64,000 nucleotides of DNA, from the NCBI GenBank assembly GCA_021732045.1, contig JAKFWK010000002.1:310001-374000 (forward strand). The letters run 5' to 3'. Origin of the DNA: Sulfurimonas sp. GTDB lineage: Bacteria; Campylobacterota; Campylobacteria; Campylobacterales; Sulfurimonadaceae. Of the stretch, positions 27,411 through 36,879 are shown in pieces. A model generated the notes under the pieces. The model saw nothing but the letters and a program-made list of their open reading frames with translations, was not told where the DNA came from and searched no databases. The translations under genes were made by a program, and so were the position numbers. Numbering within the stretch: position 1 is the stretch's first letter; every line of letters begins with the position of its first letter.

Positions 27411-28262
27411 TCACACAACTATCTGCGTACCTATGCCTTCTGAAGTAAACAACTCTAACAACATCGAGTGCTCTAATCTTCCGTCTATTATGTGTGCCTT
27501 ATGAACTCCACCATCAATTGCTTCTAAACATGCATCAACCTTTGGAACCATTCCGCCATGGATAGTTCCATCTGCCTTTAGTGCCTCAACCTCAGCCTTT
27601 GTAAGGGTGCTCAATAGCTCTTTATTATTATTTAGCACACCTGCTGTATCTGTTAAAAATATGATTTTATTTGCTCCAATTGCTTTTGCAACAAATGATG
27701 CGCAAAGGTCTGCATTAATGTTAAAACCAGGATGTCCCATCTCTTCGCCAGCGGCTATTGGCGCAATAACTGGTATAAATTTCTCTGCGATAAGGTTTAA
27801 AATAACTTCAGGTTTTACGCTTGTAATATTTCCTGTGAATCCCCATTTTGCAAACTCTTTTGATTTTGCTGTAATAAAATGAGCATCTTTTCCGCTGATG
27901 CCTATAGCTTTTGCACCATGAGAGTTTAAAAGCGAAGCTATCTCTTTATTAATCTCGCCACTCAAAACCATCTCAACAATACGCATAACCTCTTTTGATG
28001 TAACTCTCTGCCCATCTATAAACTTTGACTCAATACGCAACGCGTCAAGCATCTCATTTATCTGTCTTCCACCACCATGAACCACAACCGGCTTTATTCC
28101 AACAATATACATAAGTAAAATATCTCTTGCGAATCTCTCTTTTAGTTGCTGGGACTCTTGAGCAGAACCGCCATACTTTATGACGATAATCTCATCTCTA
28201 AACTCTTGTATAAATGGTAACGCTTCAAGAAGCGTCTTTACTGTTTCTATCTTTTTTTGCAC
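27411..28262 (-). CDS. argB: Acetylglutamate kinase
   Basis: It phosphorylates N-acetylglutamate, the second step of arginine synthesis. The 283-residue protein shows VIKYGGSAQ near the start, VVHGGGRQINEML, the NINADLCASFVAKA motif and GTIHGGMVPKV, all family markers. It begins with GTG overlapping the lpxK stop (TAGTG) and has an AGGAG site. Last gene of nadE-aminotransferase-lpxK-argB. The long N-terminal helix of arginine-inhibited forms seems present but short. Confidence 0.95.
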   Translation of the reverse strand: MQKKIETVKTLLEALPFIQEFRDEIIVIKYGGSAQESQQLKERFARDILLMYIVGIKPVVVHGGGRQINEMLDALRIESKFIDGQRVTSKEVMRIVEMVLSGEINKEIASLLNSHGAKAIGISGKDAHFITAKSKEFAKWGFTGNITSVKPEVILNLIAEKFIPVIAPIAAGEEMGHPGFNINADLCASFVAKAIGANKIIFLTDTAGVLNNNKELLSTLTKAEVEALKADGTIHGGMVPKVDACLEAIDGGVHKAHIIDGRLEHSMLLELFTSEGIGTQIVV

Positions 28263-29167
28263 TATTTTCTCCTATAATTATCAACAATATTAAAAACTCT
28301 CTCGTCTACTTCAAAGTACAAATCCAAAAGTGATACTGCAAGACCAAATGATTCTACTTTTACATAATCTTTATATGTTAAAAGTATAGAATCAGCGCCA
28401 TCTCGCCTTAAAATATCCTCTAGCTCACTTTTTGTAAATAAATGATGATCTTCAAAGTAGTTTTTACTAAGCACTTCTGGCAAAAATGAATCAAGCCTGC
28501 CAGGTTTTGCTATAGCAGTTACTAGCGACATTTTATCACTTTTATTTTTAAGCTCCACTACTCTTTTAAAATCTATCTGCTCTTTAAGTATCACTGCCTC
28601 TTTTTTTGACCAAAGCCTCTCTCTAATAGGTCCAGATGGAATACAGGAGCTATTTACGCTATCAACATCAATCAAAAAGTCCAACTTTTTAATGTTGTGT
28701 TTTGAGTATCCATCGTCCAAAAAAATTATTTTTGCACCCAACTCTTTAGCTCTTAAGATGCCCTCTGCTCTATTTTCACTTACTATAACTATTGCATGTG
28801 GAATTTTTTGCACATAAATCATCGCTTCATCGCCACTCACATCAACATTACACAAAACTTCATTACTGTTTTTTACTACAACTAAGCCTCTGCTTGCTCG
28901 TCCATAACCTCTTAAAACAACAGCGGAATTCTCATAATGCTGCGCAAGTGCGGTTACAAGCGGAGTTTTTCCACTTCCACCAACGCTAAGATTTCCAACA
29001 CTAACAATATCAATGCCAAAATCATATGGTTTGCTCATTTTGTATTTCAAATAGACAATAAAACAGTAAATAAAACTAAGTGGTAGAAATAAAATAGAAA
29101 GAAATTTTTGAAATAGATTTGGGTCATAGAAATACTCTTCAACCCAAAAAACTATCTTTTTTTTCAA
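28262..29167 (-). CDS. lpxK: Tetraacyldisaccharide 4'-kinase (lipid A)
   Basis: It phosphorylates the lipid A precursor at the inner membrane. The 301-residue protein has an N-terminal hydrophobic anchor (about 24-42) and the Walker A motif in VGNLSVGGSGKTPL. FLDDGYSKH is the conserved DDG/H region. It starts with TTG 11 bases after the aminotransferase stop, without a clear ribosome site, which is unusual. The lpxK-nadE pairing is known from C. jejuni; here an aminotransferase lies between them. Confidence 0.92.
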   Translation of the reverse strand: MKKKIVFWVEEYFYDPNLFQKFLSILFLPLSFIYCFIVYLKYKMSKPYDFGIDIVSVGNLSVGGSGKTPLVTALAQHYENSAVVLRGYGRASRGLVVVKNSNEVLCNVDVSGDEAMIYVQKIPHAIVIVSENRAEGILRAKELGAKIIFLDDGYSKHNIKKLDFLIDVDSVNSSCIPSGPIRERLWSKKEAVILKEQIDFKRVVELKNKSDKMSLVTAIAKPGRLDSFLPEVLSKNYFEDHHLFTKSELEDILRRDGADSILLTYKDYVKVESFGLAVSLLDLYFEVDERVFNIVDNYRRK

Positions 29168-29178
29168 CGCAGAACTTT

Positions 29179-30300
29179 TTAAACTCTTGTGTGCGAAATA
29201 GACTTAATCGTCTCAATCACAAACTTAACATCCTTATCTTGCATCTTTGCATAAATAGGAAGTGACATTACTTGCTGAAATACTCTTAGTGCTGTTGGAA
29301 AACTATTTATTTTTAGTGAATATTTTGTCTTGTAGTATGACAAAAAGTGAAGTGGAATATAGTGAAGCCCTACTTCTACTCCTCCTTTTTTAAGTTCTAG
29401 TGCAAAAGAGTCTCTATTTTTATCAACTTTAATTATATAAAGAGAGTATGGATGCTCATCACTTATTACCGCTGGAATAGCTATATGTTCAACAGATTTT
29501 AACGCTTCATTATACATCTGAGCAATCTCTTTGACTCGTTTTAGATTTTTATCCTGCTCTTTTAGTTTAGATCTTATATATGCTGCGTCAAGCTGACTCA
29601 TAGAGTAGTCAAAGCCAATATCCGTTACATCATAAATATATTCGAGAGCATCGCTGTTGACCTGCATTGCATGTGAACTTAAAAGTTTTGCTCGCTCTAT
29701 TATCTCTTGTGAACCTGAGACAATCATGCCTCCACTACAGATATCTTTTTTTAGATATGGAGAGAAGTTAAAACATACAATATCAGCACCCGTTGAGCCA
29801 ATTTTTTTGCCTTTATAAGTCGCACCAAAAGCTTCGCTTGCATCTTCAACAATTTTTACATCATAAACAGTACCCATTCTATAGAGCCTGTCCAAATCAA
29901 CGCACTGTCCAGCAATATGTGTAACAATAACAGCTTTTAACTTCTTCGCTCTATTGTCTTCAAGATAGCTCTCTAGTTTATCAAGATCAATATTGTATGT
30001 ATCAGAGTCTATATCTATAAAAACGGGCTCGGCATCAAAATGGCGAACAACTTCAGCAACACTTGGGTGAGCATTTACAGAACAGACTACTTTATCGCCT
30101 CTCTTTAGATCAAGTGCTAACATTGCTAAATGAAGTGCTGCTGTACCGCTAGAAGTTGCAAGAGCAAAGTCTGCGCCAATATATGACAGAAACTCGGACT
30201 CTAGCTCATCAACTTGATTTATATCTTCATCATCTAAGACATCACTTACATTTGAGTGTGCATCTCGACTACTCTCATACTTATAAAATGGAATTTTCAT
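29179..30300 (-). CDS. DegT/DnrJ/EryC1/StrS-family aminotransferase
   Basis: This PLP-dependent, fold type I sugar aminotransferase (373 residues) has SSGTAALHLAML (phosphate loop), VEDASEAFGATYKGKKIGS with Asp153, and the region of the PLP lysine, FNFSPYLKKDICSGGM, where Lys184 or Lys185 takes the role. C-terminal VGLHYIPLHFLSYYK is the substrate loop of the family. Such enzymes make amino sugars for surface glycans or glycoprotein linkers. It sits between nadE and lpxK (gaps of 11 bases), and a lipid A or surface-glycan role fits lpxK. The substrate is unknown. Confidence 0.85.
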   Translation of the reverse strand: MKIPFYKYESSRDAHSNVSDVLDDEDINQVDELESEFLSYIGADFALATSSGTAALHLAMLALDLKRGDKVVCSVNAHPSVAEVVRHFDAEPVFIDIDSDTYNIDLDKLESYLEDNRAKKLKAVIVTHIAGQCVDLDRLYRMGTVYDVKIVEDASEAFGATYKGKKIGSTGADIVCFNFSPYLKKDICSGGMIVSGSQEIIERAKLLSSHAMQVNSDALEYIYDVTDIGFDYSMSQLDAAYIRSKLKEQDKNLKRVKEIAQMYNEALKSVEHIAIPAVISDEHPYSLYIIKVDKNRDSFALELKKGGVEVGLHYIPLHFLSYYKTKYSLKINSFPTALRVFQQVMSLPIYAKMQDKDVKFVIETIKSISHTRV

Positions 30301-30311
30301 TTTTTGAATCC

Positions 30312-31118
30312 TTATAGTGTTATATCTCGCGGATAGTTAAAATCATGATTAATTGTTCTTGATGTAAGCTTTGCAATTAATGGCATTTTTCTTTTAAATT
30401 GATTACGAAAAATTCTTGTGATAATCATATCCAACATCTCTTTATCGAACCCTTTTTTTATCATCTCATCTCTATTTACTCTATCTTCAACAAAAAGCTT
30501 CATTGCTTCGTCTAGTTTAGCATATGAGTAGCCCAAATCAGCTTCATCGCTCTGTCCATCCCACAAATCAGCTGATGGAGCCTTATTTATAATACTCTTT
30601 GTTACACCCAAATACTCCGCCAACTCATACACTTCACTCTTATACAAATCACCTATTGGATTTAAGGCACTCGCCAAATCTCCATAAAGCGTTCCATATC
30701 CCAAAAGAAGCTCACTTTTATTGCTTGTACCTAAAACCAAAGCGTTCTCTCTCGCTGAGATATCAAAAAGTGTTGTCATTCTGAGACGTGCAGATAAGTT
30801 GCCTTTTCTTAGATTATTCATATCAGGGTTTAGCTCTTCGTAAGCCCTTAACATCGGCTCTATTGAAGCAGTAATTGCATTTATACCAAAATCAGCGCAA
30901 AACTCATCGGCATCACTTAAAGAGGAAGCTGAAGAGTAGTGCGATGGCATCTTTACACAAAGCAGATCACTATCAAAAACTCTTTTTGCAAGAACTGCCA
31001 CAACAGCAGAGTCAATCCCGCCACTAAGCCCAAGAACCACCCTATTTATCCCTGTTTTACGAACTTCATTATCTAAAAAATGTTGCAGATAAATTGTAAT
31101 CTGCTCATACTTTTTCAT
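30312..31118 (-). CDS. nadE: NH3-dependent NAD+ synthetase
   Basis: It amidates nicotinate adenine dinucleotide to NAD+. The 268-residue protein lacks a glutaminase domain, so it uses ammonia. The PP-loop LSGGIDSAVVAVLA and the GTSNKSELLLGYGTLYGD motif are clear. First gene of a four-gene operon, with a consensus -10 box at 31150-31155. It diverges from the metallo-hydrolase gene, as in C. jejuni. Confidence 0.95.
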   Translation of the reverse strand: MKKYEQITIYLQHFLDNEVRKTGINRVVLGLSGGIDSAVVAVLAKRVFDSDLLCVKMPSHYSSASSLSDADEFCADFGINAITASIEPMLRAYEELNPDMNNLRKGNLSARLRMTTLFDISARENALVLGTSNKSELLLGYGTLYGDLASALNPIGDLYKSEVYELAEYLGVTKSIINKAPSADLWDGQSDEADLGYSYAKLDEAMKLFVEDRVNRDEMIKKGFDKEMLDMIITRIFRNQFKRKMPLIAKLTSRTINHDFNYPRDITL

Positions 31119-31149
31119 CTCAAACCTTTATAAAACTTTAACAAAAAAT

Positions 31150-31155
31150 ATTATA
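31150..31155 (-). promoter_or_regulatory. -10 box of the nadE operon
   Basis: Perfect TATAAT on the minus strand behind a T-rich stretch, 32 bases before the nadE ATG. Confidence 0.5.
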
Positions 31156-31235
31156 TCAAAAAATGGTAACCTACAAACTGTCACATTTCTATTCTTTCGT
31201 TACAATTTCAAAAAAATAATTCAAAGAGTAACAAC

Positions 31236-31832
31236 ATGAAGATACAAGTTAGGCCAATGGGTGTTTATCAAACCAACTGCTATATAGTTAGTATTGATGG
31301 GAAAGATTTTATCATCGATCCGGGTGTTGATGCAACTCCATGGGTTCTTGCGAATGTAACAAATCCAGTTGCTATACTAAACACACATGGACATTTTGAT
31401 CATGTGTGGAGCAACGCCGAACTTCAAGAGAAACTAAAAATCCCACTCTATACACCAAAAGGCGATGTTATGTTGCTTAGCAGTAGTAATTGGATGCCTG
31501 ATTTACCGCCATCAAAACCTGATGTTGAGGTTAGCGGTGATGAGGAGTTTGATTTTGATGGCGTAAAGGTAAAATTTAGACACTTCCCTGGTCACTGTCC
31601 TGGATGTTCTACTATAGAGATTGGCGACGCTATGTTTAGTGGTGATTTTATATTTGATAGCTCTATTGGACGAACTGATTTTCCATACTCAAGCCCACAA
31701 GATATGAAAGAGAGTCTAAGAAAATTTAAAGAGATAGCATACGACAAAATCATCTATCCAGGGCATGGCAACACAACTACAATCAAAAAAGAGCAGCAAC
31801 ACGCTGACTACTGGATAAAAACACAGGGGTAG
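31236..31832 (+). CDS. Metallo-beta-lactamase-fold hydrolase (glyoxalase II-like)
   Basis: The 198-residue protein has the two-metal motif THGHFDHVW near residue 50, a second metal His in PGHCPGC (about 120), Asp in FSGDFIFDSSIGRTD, and the late PGHGNTT. These define the fold and two-metal site. The GRTDFP loop is common in glyoxalase II-like and persulfide-type hydrolases. The substrate is not determined. A TACAAT box at 31201-31206 may be its promoter. Its stop is 4 bases from the polA stop. Confidence 0.88.
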   Translation: MKIQVRPMGVYQTNCYIVSIDGKDFIIDPGVDATPWVLANVTNPVAILNTHGHFDHVWSNAELQEKLKIPLYTPKGDVMLLSSSNWMPDLPPSKPDVEVSGDEEFDFDGVKVKFRHFPGHCPGCSTIEIGDAMFSGDFIFDSSIGRTDFPYSSPQDMKESLRKFKEIAYDKIIYPGHGNTTTIKKEQQHADYWIKTQG

Positions 31833-31836
31833 AGTT

Positions 31837-34554
31837 TTACTTCAACTCACTCCAGTTATTACCAATATTCATACTAGCAACAAGAGGAATTCTCAACTCC
31901 ATTATTTCTTCCATAATTGCTTTAAACTTTCTACCGAGTTCATCTGCCTGATTTTCATCTACTTCAAAAATCAGTTCATCATGGATTTGCAGAAGCATTT
32001 TTGCATTTAGGTTTTTATGTCTAATCAAACTATCGATTTTATTCATACTGAGCTTAATCAAATCACTGGCACTTCCCTGAAATACGCTGTTTACCGCTTC
32101 TCTCTCATAAGATGCTCTAAACATTGGCGATGCATTTTCATAGTCAAAATAGCGTCTGCGTCCGAGGATGGTCTCTACAAATCCTCTCTCTTTTGAACTA
32201 TCAACTATGGAGCGAAAATAACTTTTTACGGTTGGGAATGATTGAAAATATTTCTCAATAATCTCTTTTGCCTCTTTAGTGGTTATGCTAAGAGTATCTG
32301 AGAGTTTTTTTTGTCCCATCCCATAAAGCAGTCCAAAGTTTACTGTTTTTGCTATATTTCTCTTTGCATCTGCTTCATCTTCGCCAAAAAGAGCCACGGC
32401 TGTTTGCCTGTGAATATCTTTGTTATTTTTAAAAGCATCAACCAAAACCTTATCCCCAGAAAAATGAGCCAAAAGCCTGAGTTCAATCTGCGAGTAGTCT
32501 ATACCTATGAGTTTTTTCCCTTTTGGCGCAACAAAAGCCTCTCTTATTTTTAAACCAAGTGAAGTTCTCGCTGGTATATTTTGCAGATTTGGATTTTTAG
32601 AACTTAGTCGTCCCGTTGTGGTTCCTGTTTGTACAAAAGATGTATGAACCCTACCCTGCTCATCTTCATAGCTAAGTTTTAAAAGGGGCTCAATATATGT
32701 AGAAAAAAGTTTATAGACCTCTCTGTATTCCAAAAGATAAGGGATAATATCATGCGAATCACAAAGTTGACTAAGCACATCTTCATTTGTTGAGTATCCA
32801 GTTTTTGTCTTTTTGCCGACAGGTAAACCAAGCTTTTCAAAGAGTATATTTCCTAGTTGCTGTGTTGAGTTGATATTAAACTCACCACCAGCTTGCGTGT
32901 ATATTTTTTTTGTCAGTTCGGCAAGAGTCTCTTTAACCTCTACTAAGAATTTCTCCAAAAATGCACGCTCAACAGCTATCCCATCTTTTTCCATATGAAG
33001 AAGTGTTTTTATAAAAGGCATCTCAACACTAAACGCCTCTTTTATTATGTGTGATGCATCTTGAAGCTCTAATTTCTCTAATAACAAAACATATAACTTT
33101 AGTGTCACAAACGCATCTTCAGCTGCATATTTACAAGCATCTTCTAAATCTACATTTGCAAATGTGTCATCTTTTTTTACAGTATCTTTAAAAGCTATCA
33201 TTTGGTGATTGAGCAGTGTTTGCGAGAGTTTATCAAGAGAAAGTGCACTATCTGAGTCCACAAGCCAAGCCAAAATCATACTATCTGCATAAATTTCTAA
33301 CTCATCATCTTCTAAAAATCTAGTTACAAAATGTAGGTCAAACTTTATGTTATGCCCAACAACACGGGATTTAAAGATTTTTCTAATTGCTTTTTTTGCA
33401 GCGTCTTTGCTTATTTGTTGTGGTACGCCAAGATAAAAGTGAGCAATCGGAACATAATACGCATCTTGTTCTTCAAAACAAAAGCTAAAACCTACAAGTG
33501 AATCTTTTTCATAATCCAGACCAGTTGTCTCCGTGTCAAACGCAACTATTGTATTCTCATCAAGCTTAGACAAAATAGCATCTAAGAGACTCTCATCAGT
33601 TATAAGTATTGGATTAAAATCAACACTCTTTGTTTTTGCACTTTGCTCATCTGCTATCTCTTGCGCTTGTTGCTTTGTTTCGCTACTAACCATATTTTTA
33701 GCATGCAAAACCCTTAATATTGCATTCTGTTCATACTTTACAAGCTCATCATAAATATTTAAAAACGGATGTTCTATATCCATTTTAAACTCTTCAAAAT
33801 CAAAACTATCATAAACATCGTCTCTTAAGCTAACAAGCATTTTAGACATATAAGCCTGCTCTTTTGATTCTATAAGTTTCTTCTGATTTGCACCGGTAAT
33901 ATTTTCTATATTTTCATATATGTTATCAAGAGAACCGTACTCCTTGATGAGTTTTTCCGCCCCAACCTTTCCTATCCCTTTAACTCCTGGTACATTATCT
34001 GCACTATCTCCCAGAATCGACTGATAGTCTATAAACTGCTTTGGAGTTACACCATATTTCGCAAAACAAGCCTCTTCATCAACTGTTGTTCTTTTTATAG
34101 CATCTACTAAAACAATTTTTCCATCATCTATGAGTTGGTATAAATCCTTATCATGAGAGACGATACGAACAATATAATTTTGCTCTTTCGCAAACTTTAC
34201 AACCGTGGCAATAACATCATCTGCTTCAAAACCAACTTTTCCAAGCGTCTTATAGCCCATTTTGTCAATCCACTCAATTGCGATTGGAAGCTGCATAATA
34301 AGCTCTGGTGGCGGTGCTTGACGATTTGCTTTGTAATTTGCGTCTATCTCATTTCTAAAAGTCGAACCTTTAGAATCAACTGCAAAAACTATGTAATCAC
34401 TATCGTGTTGTTTTTGAAGAGTTGAAATAAAATTTATAAAACCAGTTAAAAGTCCTGTTGGAAAACCATCTCTGTTTTTAAGATGTTGTGGAAGTGCATA
34501 AAAACTACGAAAGAAAAAACCAAATGTATCTATTACCGTTACTACTTTGCTCAT
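31837..34554 (-). CDS. polA: DNA polymerase I
   Basis: It has 905 residues with three domains: 5'-3' exonuclease (about 1-290, with DTFGFFFRSFYALP and the DKDLYQL metal region), 3'-5' exonuclease (about 310-495), and polymerase (about 520-905). The proofreading residues appear intact: FDTETTG, GHNIKFDLHF and the late AAEDAFVTLKLY. The polymerase motifs A (IGIDYSQIELR), B (KRNIAKTVNFGLLYGMG) and C (LQIHDELIFEV) are all present. Starts nine bases after the HDOD stop, so the two are cotranscribed. Confidence 0.97.
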   Translation of the reverse strand: MSKVVTVIDTFGFFFRSFYALPQHLKNRDGFPTGLLTGFINFISTLQKQHDSDYIVFAVDSKGSTFRNEIDANYKANRQAPPPELIMQLPIAIEWIDKMGYKTLGKVGFEADDVIATVVKFAKEQNYIVRIVSHDKDLYQLIDDGKIVLVDAIKRTTVDEEACFAKYGVTPKQFIDYQSILGDSADNVPGVKGIGKVGAEKLIKEYGSLDNIYENIENITGANQKKLIESKEQAYMSKMLVSLRDDVYDSFDFEEFKMDIEHPFLNIYDELVKYEQNAILRVLHAKNMVSSETKQQAQEIADEQSAKTKSVDFNPILITDESLLDAILSKLDENTIVAFDTETTGLDYEKDSLVGFSFCFEEQDAYYVPIAHFYLGVPQQISKDAAKKAIRKIFKSRVVGHNIKFDLHFVTRFLEDDELEIYADSMILAWLVDSDSALSLDKLSQTLLNHQMIAFKDTVKKDDTFANVDLEDACKYAAEDAFVTLKLYVLLLEKLELQDASHIIKEAFSVEMPFIKTLLHMEKDGIAVERAFLEKFLVEVKETLAELTKKIYTQAGGEFNINSTQQLGNILFEKLGLPVGKKTKTGYSTNEDVLSQLCDSHDIIPYLLEYREVYKLFSTYIEPLLKLSYEDEQGRVHTSFVQTGTTTGRLSSKNPNLQNIPARTSLGLKIREAFVAPKGKKLIGIDYSQIELRLLAHFSGDKVLVDAFKNNKDIHRQTAVALFGEDEADAKRNIAKTVNFGLLYGMGQKKLSDTLSITTKEAKEIIEKYFQSFPTVKSYFRSIVDSSKERGFVETILGRRRYFDYENASPMFRASYEREAVNSVFQGSASDLIKLSMNKIDSLIRHKNLNAKMLLQIHDELIFEVDENQADELGRKFKAIMEEIMELRIPLVASMNIGNNWSELK

Positions 34555-34563
34555 AAAATCTCT

Positions 34564-35373
34564 CTACAGCAAATCTAATACATCATCAATGGCATCTTCA
34601 AGTATCTCATGATCATAGCCAGCTTCCATTGCTTTATTGAGTCCGATATTTATAGCAACTTCACTAAGTGGCTTATTGATTGGTATTATTGTTTTTACTA
34701 TATTTAGAGCCGTTGCATACTCTTTAGTCGCGGATGGAGCAGAGAGTGGGTTATCTGAGTACTTTATCATATCTATAAATTCTCCATCAAAACCCCAATG
34801 ATTAAACACAATAGCTGCAATTTCACCACATGTATGCTCTGTATAAGATTTTTCAACTGCCGCTATATTATTTGAGTTTTCTATCTCACTGGCAAAACTC
34901 GTCATCTCATCTTGCTGAATAATCTCACTAGCTATAATAATTTTTCCCGTCTCTTGCAAAAAAGCTGCTAAATATAATTTTTCTGCTTTTTTAGCATCAA
35001 CTTTCTTATACCATCTAAGCATTAGTGCAGCTTGAAGCGATGATATACGGGCAAACTCTTCTGAAGTTATTCTGTATGGTTGCATATCTACATTTAAGAG
35101 TTTCCTTATGGAATTACCTACGACTATTGAGCGAGTCATACTCATTCCAAAAAGAGAGACAGCTTGCGCAACACTTGTTATCTCTTTACTAAAATTATAA
35201 AGTGGAGAGCTTGCTGTTTTTAAAATATTTGCAACAATCATTGGGTCTTTTTCTATAGCTTTTGCCATCTCACTTATTGTGGAACTATCATCAGCATATA
35301 TTCTATTTACTTCAAGGATTGTTGTTGAGAGCGGAGGAAGGGATTTAATACTATCAGCTATAGAAGTTTTCAA
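34564..35373 (-). CDS. HDOD-domain signalling protein
   Basis: The 269-residue protein is almost entirely an HDOD domain (about 10-210), with the usual LPPLSTTILEVNRI and SPLYNFSKEITSVAQAV. It lacks the metal-binding His-Asp pair of true HD phosphodiesterases, as is normal for HDOD. It begins with TTG (AAGG eight bases upstream). TATAAT at 35397-35402 is the likely promoter. HDOD proteins modulate signalling or chemotaxis; the partner is unknown. polA follows in the same unit. Confidence 0.85.
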   Translation of the reverse strand: MKTSIADSIKSLPPLSTTILEVNRIYADDSSTISEMAKAIEKDPMIVANILKTASSPLYNFSKEITSVAQAVSLFGMSMTRSIVVGNSIRKLLNVDMQPYRITSEEFARISSLQAALMLRWYKKVDAKKAEKLYLAAFLQETGKIIIASEIIQQDEMTSFASEIENSNNIAAVEKSYTEHTCGEIAAIVFNHWGFDGEFIDMIKYSDNPLSAPSATKEYATALNIVKTIIPINKPLSEVAINIGLNKAMEAGYDHEILEDAIDDVLDLL

Positions 35374-35396
35374 TCAAAGCGCCTTTTTTTAGGTTT

Positions 35397-35402
35397 ATTA
35401 TA
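35397..35402 (-). promoter_or_regulatory. -10 box of the HDOD-polA unit
   Basis: Perfect TATAAT on the minus strand, 24 bases before the TTG start of the HDOD gene. Confidence 0.45.
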
Positions 35403-35457
35403 TCATCAACTTACTTATACCAGACTCAACAAATTATGTACACATAGATACATAAGG

Positions 35458-36183
35458 CTAGTTAAGCTTACTGTTAACATGACACTCTGTAATAGATTTT
35501 GTTGGTCTTGTTATATAGTCGTATCCCTTATAGACAGTAAATACACCATATATTATTACAGCAAAAGAGGATAAGCTCATCATCATATTTCTAAAGTTTG
35601 TAGCACTTGAGAGAGTTGTTAAAAAGCCAAGAGAAAACATTGCAGGAGTGGTACTCAGCCCAAAAATCATCATCACAAACGCTCCATAAAATGGGCTTGC
35701 CGTACTTGCAGCAGTGATTGCAAAAAAGTAAACAAACCCACACGGCAGCAGTCCATTTAACATTCCAAGTATAAAAAAGCTGGAATTTGAGTGAGAGTTA
35801 AGAACTGCTCTAAAGGCTTCTTTATATATAGATGATGACGAAAAAGAGTGTTCTATTAGAGTTAAAAACTTTATCTTTCCCATGAGAGAGAGTCCTGCAA
35901 GAATCATAGCTAAACCTGCTACTAGAAAAAGTACTCCATTTGCATTGTTGCTAAAAGTTACCACGCCACCGAGCGCTCCAAATATTGCGCCGAGAATCGT
36001 GTATGTAAAAACTCTGCCAAAAGAGTAAAGCAGATGCGCTACTCCTTGAGATACTTTAGAGCTTTTTGGCTCAATCTTTATGGTTGAATATGCCAAAACA
36101 ATTCCGCCACACATCCCGATGCAGTGCCCAAAAGAGCCAAGAAAAGCTATGCTTATAATTGTTAATATATTTACGGTTTCCAT
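35458..36183 (-). CDS. DsbD_2/sulfite-exporter-like membrane protein, copper handling
   Basis: The 241-residue protein has about six TM segments. The N-terminal FGHCIGMCGG motif, with two cysteines in the first TM, and the matching MLNGLLPCGFVYF place it in the family found beside cbb3 oxidase assembly genes (DsbD_2, annotated as TauE/SafE-like sulfite exporter). These proteins are linked to copper or thiol delivery across the inner membrane. It starts nine bases after the NosL-like stop, so the two form one operon. Sulfite export is a less likely reading. Confidence 0.78.
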   Translation of the reverse strand: METVNILTIISIAFLGSFGHCIGMCGGIVLAYSTIKIEPKSSKVSQGVAHLLYSFGRVFTYTILGAIFGALGGVVTFSNNANGVLFLVAGLAMILAGLSLMGKIKFLTLIEHSFSSSSIYKEAFRAVLNSHSNSSFFILGMLNGLLPCGFVYFFAITAASTASPFYGAFVMMIFGLSTTPAMFSLGFLTTLSSATNFRNMMMSLSSFAVIIYGVFTVYKGYDYITRPTKSITECHVNSKLN

Positions 36184-36192
36184 ACTATTTTG

Positions 36193-36699
36193 CTATTTTC
36201 CTGAGAGTTGTTTTCTTATAAGTGGATTACGAAGCGTCTCTCCCCTTAACATCTTAAGTCGCATTGTATCAAAATCAACATACTCTTCTCTACTATTTTC
36301 ATAAGCTCCAAATCCATTTCCCATAGCCGTTTTATCACTCAATGAGTAGTGAGCCACTCTGCCATCTATCCATTTTTTTGTATCTCTACTCATAACCCAT
36401 ATTTTTGCACCATCTTTAAACTCTTTGTCTTCTAGCCACTTCGCCATTCCACCGTGGTCATGAAAAAACCAAACTTTTCCACTTTTTGATATAACTTGTG
36501 AAGCATCTTTTAGGTCATTTATAACCATACCACAATCGCCATCCTGAAATGTATCTATCTGCATAGCAATGGGGAGCTGCGCTAAATCACCATCTTTGGT
36601 AACAATAAATTTTTTTACAGATGCGAGGGATAAAAATGTAGCAACAATAGCTATTGATATTATAGTAATAATCATAAAGGGCGCAAGTCTCTTTTTCAT
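36193..36699 (-). CDS. NosL-like copper-binding protein
   Basis: The 168-residue protein has an N-terminal membrane anchor or signal (about 8-28). The mature part carries CGMVINDL, with the Cys-Gly-Met copper motif of NosL, then the VWFFHDHGGMAKWL segment and KKWIDGRVAHYSL followed by TAMGNGFGAYE, all matching the NosL fold. NosL is a Cu(I) chaperone for nitrous oxide reductase. The usual lipobox is not evident, so anchoring may be by the N-terminal helix. No nos cluster is in the window; pairing with the DsbD_2 gene suggests copper supply in general. Confidence 0.78.
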   Translation of the reverse strand: MKKRLAPFMIITIISIAIVATFLSLASVKKFIVTKDGDLAQLPIAMQIDTFQDGDCGMVINDLKDASQVISKSGKVWFFHDHGGMAKWLEDKEFKDGAKIWVMSRDTKKWIDGRVAHYSLSDKTAMGNGFGAYENSREEYVDFDTMRLKMLRGETLRNPLIRKQLSGK

Positions 36700-36804
36700 C
36701 TAATTATCTCCATGATTTTTTAGAAAATTTATATAAAAAGTGTCATATCTGCACTACATCAGAATGTGTGGCATAATTGTTTTGAATAAAAAATAGTGAT
36801 TTTA

Positions 36805-36831
36805 GAAATAGTTTTGAAAATATACTATTTC
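36805..36831. repeat. Inverted repeat upstream of the NosL-like gene
   Basis: GAAATAGT and ACTATTTC form 8-base arms around an 11-base spacer, 106 bases before the NosL-like ATG. It could be an operator. I compared it with a dif layout and do not call it one. Confidence 0.35.
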
Positions 36832-36879
36832 TCATTTCTTACCTTAAATAGATAGATAATTTCTAGCAATAAGGAGGTA

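Noticed and set aside
36700..36879. dif-like site next to the Xer recombinase
   Set aside because: The only inverted repeat (36805-36831) has 8-base arms and an 11-base spacer, not the 11-6-11 layout of dif, and no likeness to known dif cores could be shown.
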